64,000 bases of DNA, taken from positions 1,426,001 to 1,490,000 of the forward strand of contig NZ_CP092282.1 of the NCBI RefSeq assembly GCF_024972775.1, in the 5' to 3' direction. This stretch comes from Dehalobacter sp. DCM (GTDB taxonomy: Bacteria; Bacillota; Desulfitobacteriia; Desulfitobacteriales; Syntrophobotulaceae). Positions 16,426 through 23,870 of this stretch are shown piece by piece. Below the pieces are notes generated by a model. That model did not search any database. It saw only the letters and a program-made list of their open reading frames with translations, and was not told the origin of the DNA. Position numbers and translations under genes: made by a program. Positions within the stretch are counted from its first letter, which is position 1. Each line of letters opens with the position of its first letter.

Positions 16426-17307
16426 ATGATGCACTTATTCAAAGGGCGCAAATTGCTGGTACTCACAATGATCATCGTTCTTGTTGTAAGCTTTACAGCC
16501 GGATGTTCATCTACCCGGCAGGCAGCGGACAAAGGAACTGTAAGCATTGGCTATGTCAATTGGGCTGAATGTGTGGCAGTGAGTAATCTCTGGAAAGTAA
16601 TTTTGGAGGATCAAGGCTATCAGGTGGAACTGACTCAGCTTGATGTGGCACCGCTTTTTGTTGGTTTAAGCAAAGGGGATCTTGACGTCTTCATGGATGC
16701 CTGGCTGCCCATTACTCACGAGACATACTGGAATGAATATCAGGATAGCCTGGAAGACTACGGGATCTGGTATCAGGAAGAGGCTAAGATAGGGATTGTC
16801 GTACCAAAGTATGTCACGATTGATTCCATTGCCCAATTAAAGGATGAAGGAAGCAAATTCAATAAGCAGATAATCGGAATCGATCCCGGTGCCGGTATTA
16901 TGAAAGCGTCAGTGAGGGCTAATACGACCTATGATTTGGGTTATGACGTGGTACAGGGCAGTGAAATGGCGATGATGGCGGCAATGGATAAGGCCTACGG
17001 CAAAAATGAGTGGATTGCCATTACCGGCTGGAGTCCGCATTGGATGTTTGCCAAATATGACCTGAAGTATCTTGATGATCCGGAGGGAGAATTTGGTGAA
17101 GCGGAAGAGATTCATATCCTCGCCAATAAAGAATTCAGCGGCAAGCAAGCGGATGTGGCAACCATGCTTAAAAAGTTTAAAATGACCGATGCGCAGATCG
17201 GCAGTCTGGAAGGGCTGATCAATGAGGGGATGGAACCGGCTGAGGCAGCTAAAAAATGGATTAACGAAAATAGCGATGTCGTCAACGGGTGGATCGGTAA
17301 GAATTAA
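16426..17307 (+). CDS. opuAC: Glycine betaine/osmolyte-binding lipoprotein (293 aa)
   Basis: Signal sequence with lipobox FTAGC near residue 25. The mature part is an OpuAC/ProX type II binding protein: YVNWAECVAVSNLWKVI, DVFMDAWLPITHETYW and ITGWSPHWMF supply the Trp/Tyr cage expected for quaternary ammonium ligands. ATG 16426 is chosen because GGAGG lies 8 nt upstream. Terminator follows at 17359. Betaine is the family-typical ligand; carnitine or proline betaine cannot be excluded. Confidence 0.9.
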   Translation: MMHLFKGRKLLVLTMIIVLVVSFTAGCSSTRQAADKGTVSIGYVNWAECVAVSNLWKVILEDQGYQVELTQLDVAPLFVGLSKGDLDVFMDAWLPITHETYWNEYQDSLEDYGIWYQEEAKIGIVVPKYVTIDSIAQLKDEGSKFNKQIIGIDPGAGIMKASVRANTTYDLGYDVVQGSEMAMMAAMDKAYGKNEWIAITGWSPHWMFAKYDLKYLDDPEGEFGEAEEIHILANKEFSGKQADVATMLKKFKMTDAQIGSLEGLINEGMEPAEAAKKWINENSDVVNGWIGKN

Positions 17308-17358
17308 GCGCTCCGTAATGAATTAGATGTAAGCAAATTTATGCTTAAAAGCCGTAGA

Positions 17359-17400
17359 ACGGATGAAATTCAGCATTGTCTGATTTTCATCCGTTTATTA
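17359..17400 (+). terminator. Terminator of the opuA operon
   Basis: ACGGATGAAAT (17359-17369) with ATTTTCATCCGT (17383-17394), loop about 13 nt, followed by TTATTA. It closes the opuA operon. Confidence 0.7.
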
Positions 17401-17549
17401 ATCCACTGTTTAGTCCGCAGAATTTGTGTTATATTGGTTAAAACTTTCCCATGACCTTAACCATGGTGACTGATATCGTGAACAGCGTTGATTACAATGA
17501 AAATAGCGAAAAAATATATCGTGAAGGCAGAAGAAATCGGAGGATTGAC

Positions 17550-18020
17550 ATGCTATCTATAGATATTCCTGGTTGGAAAACATTAAACATACGTATGCTT
17601 GTCTTGGATTATAACGGGACATTAGCTCTGGATGGGATAATATCAGACAGGACCAAATCCTATTTAAAGCAATTGACAGCGGATTTTGAAATACATATCT
17701 TAACCTCTGATACCTTTGGAACAGTGGCTGACCAGTGCAGCAACCTGCCGGTTACGATCAATAGGTTAAAAAGCCAAAGCCATACGCAGGAGAAGGCAGA
17801 TTATATGAAATACCTTGGAGGCAAAGGGATTGCGGCAATCGGTAATGGAGCCAATGACCGGGTGATGGTCGGAGAGGCAGATCTGGGAATTGCAGTAATT
17901 GGACCTGAGGGTTGCAGTCCCGAAACCCAATCACAGGCTGATATTATTGTAAATAAAATTGAAGACGCGTTTGAACTCTTGTTAAACCCGAATCGCATCA
18001 TTGCTACCTTAAGGCGTTGA
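17550..18020 (+). CDS. HAD-superfamily hydrolase, soluble P-type-ATPase-like (156 aa)
   Basis: HAD motifs: DYNGTLALDG (motif I, DxxGT), ILTSDTFG (motif II Ser/Thr) and AIGNGANDRVMVGEADLGIAV (motifs III/IV). There is no cap insert, and the layout resembles the phosphorylation domain of P-type ATPases (COG4087-like). ATG 17550 follows a strong CGGAGG; a longer frame begins 33 codons upstream without a site. Substrate unknown. Stands alone after the opuA terminator. Confidence 0.8.
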   Translation: MLSIDIPGWKTLNIRMLVLDYNGTLALDGIISDRTKSYLKQLTADFEIHILTSDTFGTVADQCSNLPVTINRLKSQSHTQEKADYMKYLGGKGIAAIGNGANDRVMVGEADLGIAVIGPEGCSPETQSQADIIVNKIEDAFELLLNPNRIIATLRR

Positions 18021-18024
18021 TTAC

Positions 18025-18300
18025 TTACTTAATAGCATCTAAGGCTAAACGGACTTCCTGGGACGTGTTGAAGTGGCTTTCGTAGGCGGCTTCTGCGTTG
18101 TCTTTTCCCGGAAAATCAAGAGAGGCGACCGCAGTTCTGTTTTCAATTTCTTCAGATCCGATCAGAGCAACGCCCTTCAACTGGGGAATATTGTGGTAGG
18201 TGATTTTAAGCTTGGTTTTGCCGGACAACCGATCGCGCACACCGATGGTCTTTGGAATGCCCTGGGTATACGGGTCATCCACGACGGGCGTAAAGAAATG
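18025..18300 (-). pseudogene. Truncated gene 3' end, unidentified
   Basis: Minus-strand reading HFFTPVVDDPYTQG... through KLKITYHNIPQLKGVALIGS to EVRLALDAIK then stop looks like a genuine protein C-terminus (about 91 residues, normal composition). It is preceded by an in-frame TAA at about 18303 with no ribosome-binding site at the only GTG (18282). I do not recognise the family. It abuts, head to head, a second gene end on the other strand, so both look like remnants of a deletion or rearrangement. It could instead be a small intact gene. Confidence 0.3.
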
Positions 18301-18446
18301 TTAATGGGGATTGGGATAATGAACACAGCGATCAAAAGGACCTGGCGGATGAGGATGCCATTCGCAAAACGATTGAAATTATGTCGTATCTGAACAAAGA
18401 CGCCTGTGAAGCAATGCTTGCGGCGGGTGCCAATAGTCAAAAATAG
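18294..18446 (+). pseudogene. Truncated gene 3' end, unidentified, with its terminator
   Basis: Plus-strand reading from 18294: NGDWDNEHSDQKDLADEDA, then IRKTIEIMSYLNKDACEAM and LAAGANSQK with stop TAG at 18444. It has natural amphipathic helix composition but no start codon or ribosome-binding site, and an in-frame TAA at 18291. A proper terminator follows immediately, supporting the idea that this is the tail of a once complete gene. Family not recognised. Confidence 0.3.
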
Positions 18447-18489
18447 AAGCATGTTTGTATCTTATCCAGGAACAAACATGCTTTCTCTT
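18447..18489 (+). terminator. Terminator after the truncated plus-strand gene end
   Basis: AAGCATGTTTGT (18447-18458) is perfectly complementary to ACAAACATGCTT (18472-18483), followed by TCTCTTC. It starts one base after the TAG of the fragment. From 18490 to 18637 I see no further feature. Confidence 0.7.
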
Positions 18490-18637
18490 CAATCAGGTAG
18501 AGGTATTTCAGCATCAAATATCAGATCCCAGGCAATATTAAGCAGGAAAAATATGGAATAATGTAGAATCATGTTATTAATACAAAACAATAAGATCGAA
18601 ACATATTCTTAAATCCATTGCGAGGTCGATTAAACCA

Positions 18638-19816
18638 ATGAATAAGACATTATCAGATGAAACACTGTTGAATGAAAAGCTTTTTCGGGCCTGTACTTTG
18701 AATATAAAGGGGATCGGCAGCCAGAAACTCCGGCATCTTATTGCCATGTTCGGCAGTGCGAAGAATGCCTGGGAGGCACCTACTGAGGATTATAGCGATA
18801 AAAAGCGTGAATACCCTTGGCTCAATGATTTTCTTGTTGGCAGAATCTCAATTGATCCTAATCAATTTCAGGATAAGCTCAATCGTGAGGAAATTTTACT
18901 GGCGATACCCGGTGACGATAGCTATCCGAACATGTTGTCTGAATGGGTGGGAGCACCGCCGTTGCTCTTTTATAAAGGGATGCTGCGCTCGTCTCACCCT
19001 GCCATTGCCATTGTTGGCGCACGCCGGGCATCACCTTATGGTAAGGCTGCTGCGAAACATCTCGCTCACGGGATCAGTGAATCAGGATATGCCGTAATCA
19101 GCGGGCTGGCCAGGGGAATCGATACAGCAGCCCACCAAGGAGCACTTGAGGCTGAGGGTATCACTTGGGCGGTTATGGCCGGCGGTCTGGACACGATTTA
19201 TCCTGCTGAAAATTCGCGGCTGGCTTCGGCTATTATGGAAAAGGGAGCATTAATCAGTGAGTATCCGCCGGGTTCTCCTCCGGAAGCGACTCACTTCCCT
19301 GCTCGAAACAGGTTGATCAGCGGGTCAGCCTATGGGGTGATTGTGGTCGAGGCTGCAGAAAGAAGCGGTTCATTGATCACGGCGGATTTCGCCCTCGAGC
19401 AGGGAAGAGAAGTATTCGCCGTACCCGGCCCTATCTTTAGTGAACTCAGCAAGGGCACACATCAGCTATTGCGCATGGGTGCCAAACTGGCAGAGAACAT
19501 ACAGGATATCCTCTCAGAATTGCCGGCTAAAGAGACTAACAGCGATGCTTTGTACATACCAAAATCAGATAGAATGACGGAAAAAAATGCTGAGTGCAAG
19601 CGGAATAATAAAAGGAATGCACGAAAAACAGATAACACCCTTTTTACTCAATGGGATCTGATTATGGCGTGTTTAAGTGATATCCCGATGCATATCGACC
19701 GATTGACCATCCTGTGTCCTCTGCCTGCCCAGGAAATTGCGCTCGGACTACTGGAACTTCAGCTTGCCGGAAAAATTCTGCAACTGCCCGGACAACATTT
19801 CGTTCTGCAGCGCTAA
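18638..19816 (+). CDS. dprA: DNA-processing protein DprA/Smf (392 aa)
   Basis: Helix-hairpin-helix-like N-terminus (IKGIGSQKLRHLI), then the extended Rossmann DprA domain (VGARRASPYGKAAAKHLA, ISGLARGIDTAAHQGALEA, NRLISG), then a linker and a C-terminal winged-helix-like segment from about residue 335. DprA loads RecA on incoming single-stranded DNA. In Firmicutes it normally sits next to topA; here a TRAP transporter and a repeat element intervene. Confidence 0.93.
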   Translation: MNKTLSDETLLNEKLFRACTLNIKGIGSQKLRHLIAMFGSAKNAWEAPTEDYSDKKREYPWLNDFLVGRISIDPNQFQDKLNREEILLAIPGDDSYPNMLSEWVGAPPLLFYKGMLRSSHPAIAIVGARRASPYGKAAAKHLAHGISESGYAVISGLARGIDTAAHQGALEAEGITWAVMAGGLDTIYPAENSRLASAIMEKGALISEYPPGSPPEATHFPARNRLISGSAYGVIVVEAAERSGSLITADFALEQGREVFAVPGPIFSELSKGTHQLLRMGAKLAENIQDILSELPAKETNSDALYIPKSDRMTEKNAECKRNNKRNARKTDNTLFTQWDLIMACLSDIPMHIDRLTILCPLPAQEIALGLLELQLAGKILQLPGQHFVLQR

Positions 19817-19842
19817 GTATATGAGAACAAGTCGCCATATAA

Positions 19843-20094
19843 AGGTGCACCGCCAAGATTAGTGTAGTATCTAGTACAACGTTCTCAAAATAACTGAACA
19901 TTCAACCCCCATAGCTCGGTCTGCGTACCACATTTCCGGCGGCAAGCGGAGTAGGATTGCGGAGCGCGGCTCTTTGCGCCACGGATGGCGCAAGAGACGA
20001 AAGCGGAATGTGGTGCGCGGACCGGACCCAAAAGAATATATTTGTCTAATTATTGAAAGATCATAATACTAGTACCAACCTTTGGGGTGCACCT
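19843..20094 (+). repeat. Hairpin-rich MITE-like element, copy A
   Basis: Outer inverted repeat AGGTGCACC (19843-19851 and 20086-20094); inner ends CTAGTACAACG (19871) and ATACTAG (to 20072). The core at about 19940-20020 is, in reverse complement, homologous to 39428-39510: CCGCTTTCG, the hairpin GCGCCATCCGTGGCGC, GCCGCGCT, CGCAATCC, CTCCGCTTG and CGCCGG occur in the same order. No open frame of interest. Lies between dprA and the minus-strand TRAP genes. Confidence 0.65.
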
Positions 20095-20121
20095 GAGTTA
20101 ATTCATCCTATTAGAGAATTC

Positions 20122-22077
20122 TTAGCGCAAAATACTGGGCAGCCAAGTGGAAATTGGTGGAAAAAGAAACAGCAATATCAGTGTGACCAGTGTGCCTATC
20201 ACAAATGGAACTGAGCCCTTATAAATATCCGACATCAGCATATCCTTTTGCATTCCTTTCAGAACAAAGAGGTTGATACCGACGGGCGGTGTGAGATTGC
20301 CCAGATTCATCGCAATGCAGGAGAGAATAAGAAACCACATCGGGTCGATGTTCAAAGCTGTCGTGATGGGGAAGAAAATCGGGATCGTAATCAGGATAAG
20401 CGATATGCCGTTCAGGAAGCATCCCAGGAAGGTAAAGATGAGCATGGTCACGATGACAAAAATGGAAGGTGTCATATTCAGATCAAGAACAAATCGCTTC
20501 ATAGCGCCGGATACATTCGACCAGGCCAGCATGCGGGTAAACATATTTGACGAAATAACGATCAGAAAGGTCATGGCGATGACATTGCCGGATTCCAGGA
20601 GCGTATTTGCAAAAATTTTAAAATTTACCCTTCGGCCGAGCAGCCCGAGAATTAAGGCAATGAAGGCACCGATTGCGCCGCCTTCCGTCGGAGTGAATAC
20701 TCCGGTATAGATACCCCCGATCACAATGACAAAGAGAATGACGACGGGACCAACGGCTTTTAACGAGATGATGCGTTCTTTCCAGTTGGATCTTTCGCCT
20801 GGGGGGGCCAGTGTTGGATCCATTTTGCACCAAATGGAGATGATGGCGATAAAACACAAAGCCATAAGAAGGCCCGGAAATACGCCGCCCATGAACAAGT
20901 CCCCGATGGAGACACCGGTGAGGAGACCAAACATAATGAAAATGACACTCGGTGGAATAACCGGTCCCAGGCTGGCACCGCCAACGATGGCGCCGGCTGT
21001 CAAAACATCCTTATATTTATATCGTTTCATTGGCTCGGCGGCGACAGACGACATAGTTGCGGTTGCAGAGACGCTGTCCCCGACAATCGCACCGAAAGCC
21101 GCGCACGCAGCGACGGTAGCCATGGCCATGCCACCGGCTTTATGGCCTATCCATTTAAACGCAGCAACAAAGAGATCGTCCCCAAACCTGGCGTAGAGGC
21201 AAACAAACCCCATTAAGGTAAAGAATGGCAGTACGGACCAGGAATACGAGCTTACAGTTCGGAAAGTATCCGAAGCGAGCATATCCAAAGCGGTGGGAAT
21301 ACCTCGGACATTGCCGACAAATATAAAGCTGACAAAAAACATCGTGTACGCAATCGGGAAACCGACGAGAAACAAGACAACAGATAAAACGATGCCAATG
21401 ATCCCCACAGTGACCTTGTCGATATGCCAAAGTGTCGGCTGCATCCAAAAATAAGAGAAGACGGCGATCAAAACAGGGATGCCTATCATCAGCAGCCATT
21501 GGAATCCCTTAAGTTTACAGTTGAGTCCGTCACGAATATTGATGAGAAAATCACGAATCAATAAGAGCGTCAGTAAAATACAGCCGAAGGCAATAATGGC
21601 GTCAAAGGGTGCGTTGGGAAGAAATAAATACTGACTGTGATTGGAGTTATTAGCGGCAAAGTAAATAGTCTGTAAGATAACTTGCCAAATAATAATGATG
21701 AAAATGAACGTTGCCAGCAGATTATGCATCCCTTCCATAATCAGTTTCGGGACGGGTTTCAATTTTTCCGTAATGAGGTCAACACTGACATGCCCTTTTT
21801 TATTTTGGGTATGGCCTATCGCCAGGAAAACGGCCATGACCATCAGGACTTCGGTGATTTCGACAACACCGACAATCGGCGAGTTAAAGAACTTACGCAT
21901 AATAACATTGATGAAAGTAAGGACTAACATAAGGAATAACATACCGACACCGATAATATTGACATAGCGGCATACCGTTCCGACTTTGTCCAAAACGGCA
22001 ATCATTTTATCCAAGCCACGCAGCTTTCCGGGGGGAAGTATGTCCACGTGCAGTTTCTGCGTGATTGCATCATCCAT
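20122..22077 (-). CDS. TRAP transporter fused small and large permease (DctQM), 651 aa
   Basis: The first 200 residues form a DctQ-type four-helix unit (VEITEVLMVMAVFLAIGHTQNKKGHVSVDL). The rest is a DctM-type 12-helix transporter with signature GDSVSATATMSSVAAEPMKRY, VGGASLGPVIPPSVIF and NLTPPVGINLFVLKG. Start ATG 22077 has AAGGAGAT upstream; a longer frame runs 38 codons further without support. TRAP systems import organic acids using ion gradients. Substrate unknown. A perfect hairpin separates it from the dctP gene upstream. Confidence 0.9.
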   Translation of the reverse strand: MDDAITQKLHVDILPPGKLRGLDKMIAVLDKVGTVCRYVNIIGVGMLFLMLVLTFINVIMRKFFNSPIVGVVEITEVLMVMAVFLAIGHTQNKKGHVSVDLITEKLKPVPKLIMEGMHNLLATFIFIIIIWQVILQTIYFAANNSNHSQYLFLPNAPFDAIIAFGCILLTLLLIRDFLINIRDGLNCKLKGFQWLLMIGIPVLIAVFSYFWMQPTLWHIDKVTVGIIGIVLSVVLFLVGFPIAYTMFFVSFIFVGNVRGIPTALDMLASDTFRTVSSYSWSVLPFFTLMGFVCLYARFGDDLFVAAFKWIGHKAGGMAMATVAACAAFGAIVGDSVSATATMSSVAAEPMKRYKYKDVLTAGAIVGGASLGPVIPPSVIFIMFGLLTGVSIGDLFMGGVFPGLLMALCFIAIISIWCKMDPTLAPPGERSNWKERIISLKAVGPVVILFVIVIGGIYTGVFTPTEGGAIGAFIALILGLLGRRVNFKIFANTLLESGNVIAMTFLIVISSNMFTRMLAWSNVSGAMKRFVLDLNMTPSIFVIVTMLIFTFLGCFLNGISLILITIPIFFPITTALNIDPMWFLILSCIAMNLGNLTPPVGINLFVLKGMQKDMLMSDIYKGSVPFVIGTLVTLILLFLFPPISTWLPSILR

Positions 22078-22182
22078 CTCAGTTATCTCCTTCATCTTTG
22101 TATGGTGTGACTGTTGAGTCATCTGTGTGCAGGCTGACAGTGAAAAGAAAAATGAGTGTATGGTATCGTTATATAAGTAGGG

Positions 22183-22211
22183 TATAAGCACCAGGATCCC
22201 TGGTGCTTATA
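22183..22211 (-). terminator. Perfect hairpin between dctP and dctQM
   Basis: TATAAGCACCAGG (22183-22195), loop ATC, CCTGGTGCTTATA (22199-22211): a 13-bp perfect stem without a long U-tract on the minus strand. It is placed where an intercistronic attenuator or mRNA 3'-end stabiliser would raise binding protein over permease, as in many ABC and TRAP operons. Confidence 0.55.
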
Positions 22212-22249
22212 TTCCCGTCAAGGTTAAATCATGGTTAGACAAGTTAAGT

Positions 22250-23317
22250 CTATTTTTGAGGCGCATATTCAGCAGCTGAATATTTATTCTCAAGTTCAAG
22301 GAAGTAATTCTTTACTTCCGTACCGGGAAGACCTTTTTTATCAAGTTCTGATGCAAGCTTGTTCCGTACGGGAGCACCGGAGGCTTCGAACTTTTCCAAC
22401 TCGGCTTGCGGTACGTCGATAAACTGGACGCCGTATTTCTCGGTTACCGATTGTTGGAAGCCCGGATCGGCGTTGACTTGGATCTCGTCATGTTCCTGAG
22501 TGAACTTAAGACCGGCGTCAGTCAGAACCTTCTGAAGATCTTCAGGCAGACCGGCAAATTTATCTTTGTTCATGATCAATGCCAGGTTCGTACTGTCACT
22601 GTTGACATGGCTTAAGTATTTGATCGCATCGCCAAAGCCCATACCTTCGAAACTTAATAAAGCAACGGCTGTTCCCTGTAAAACACCTTTCTGGAGTGAG
22701 GAGAACAGGTCGGAAGGGGGAACATTCGCCGGGGTGGCACCCCACGCCTTTAATCTGCTGGCACTGGCAGGGCCGTTAGCTAAGAACTGTAAACCCTTCA
22801 TATCACTAAACGTTTTAATTGGTTTACTGACGGTTCCGAGGTATGGCTCATAAAACTGGCCGACACCCAGCAGCTTTACTTGGCTGTATTCAGTCTGCAT
22901 TTCCGGGAATTTTTCAATGAGTTCCCAGTAGGTTGTGCCCGGGCGGTAATTGACCTTATTTGACGATGCCAGCGTATTGATGTCGGATAAGGGGAATTGA
23001 CCGGAAACCAAAGATGGGAATACTTCGGCCATATCCACGGTTCCTTTGACCACCGCATCGTACGCATCCATGATCCCGACAAGTTCACCGCCGTAATGGA
23101 CTTCAATATCCAGTTTGCCGTTGCCCGCTTTTTCCGTTTCCTCAACCCATGGGTTCAGTATGTTTTGGCACCACCAGCTGCTTTCGTTTTCATGGGTACT
23201 GAGAATGAGCGTGACTTTTTCGTTTTGCGCTGTGCTGGAACTGCTGCACCCGGTTAAAGAGACCAATAAAATCAGACATAAGCTCAGAACGATAATGAGT
23301 GGGCTCTTTTTTCTCAC
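22250..23317 (-). CDS. dctP: TRAP transporter substrate-binding lipoprotein DctP (355 aa)
   Basis: Signal with lipobox LTGC near residue 24 (RKKSPLIIVLSL...). DctP fold: WCQNILNPWVEETEKAGNGKLDIEVHYGGELVG and the ligand Arg-type region FSDMKGLQFLANGPASASRLKAWGATPANVPPSDLFSSLQKG. Start GTG 23317 is chosen because GGGAGG lies 7 nt upstream; the longest frame would add 42 residues lacking a signal. First gene of the TRAP operon. Ligand class not readable from sequence. Confidence 0.9.
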   Translation of the reverse strand: MRKKSPLIIVLSLCLILLVSLTGCSSSSTAQNEKVTLILSTHENESSWWCQNILNPWVEETEKAGNGKLDIEVHYGGELVGIMDAYDAVVKGTVDMAEVFPSLVSGQFPLSDINTLASSNKVNYRPGTTYWELIEKFPEMQTEYSQVKLLGVGQFYEPYLGTVSKPIKTFSDMKGLQFLANGPASASRLKAWGATPANVPPSDLFSSLQKGVLQGTAVALLSFEGMGFGDAIKYLSHVNSDSTNLALIMNKDKFAGLPEDLQKVLTDAGLKFTQEHDEIQVNADPGFQQSVTEKYGVQFIDVPQAELEKFEASGAPVRNKLASELDKKGLPGTEVKNYFLELENKYSAAEYAPQK

Positions 23318-23686
23318 GCTATTTCCTCCCTTGTACGGTATTCCGTTTTTAATTTTCTCTACATAAGTTCCCGATGCACCACTAACGAATGACATTTCAT
23401 TTGAATTGAATGAGGATACCATCACCTCCATAATTCGCTTCATTTATCTCGATGTATGCAGAAAACATGCCAAGGCAAAAAAGTCTGAAAATAACGATGT
23501 TTCTCATAAATGTGGCAATGAATCGATCGCATTTGGATTTCTATTATGGGAATATGGTTCCATTATGAAAATCGATACCCATCAACTGAGAGGTGTTAAA
23601 CAGATCTTTTCAATACTATATATTTTTTGCTGAATATTTTCAATAGTCCAAATAGTTTTGTATTTTCGTTCAAAAAGTCTTTAGGA

Positions 23687-23714
23687 TTGTGATTTTTTAA
23701 ATTAATGGTATAAT
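23687..23714 (+). promoter_or_regulatory. Probable sigma-A promoter for topA
   Basis: TTGTGA (23687-23692), 16-nt spacer, TATAAT (23709-23714). The 150-nt leader that follows is AT-rich. The rest of the 23318-23870 interval, which also drives dctP leftwards, shows no other feature I can defend. Confidence 0.55.
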
Positions 23715-23870
23715 TTGTTTTACTTTTTTTTGTAATCGGTTATTATATTGCATAGTGCATAGTAATTTATCTTAAATTGTTTTATATTTATAACCGTATT
23801 ATATATGAAAGAAATTAATCGTTGAATGGACTAAGCAATTTAGTTCAATCAATAAATTATGAGGTGCAGC

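Noticed and set aside
20248-21196. Several plus-strand frames opposite dctQM (for example 20273-20710 and 20726-21196)
   Set aside because: Antisense shadows of membrane-helix codons; no ribosome-binding sites or motifs.
23630-23660. CodY box near AATATTTTCAATAG upstream of topA/dctP
   Set aside because: At least four mismatches to the consensus in an AT-rich spacer; not distinguishable from chance.
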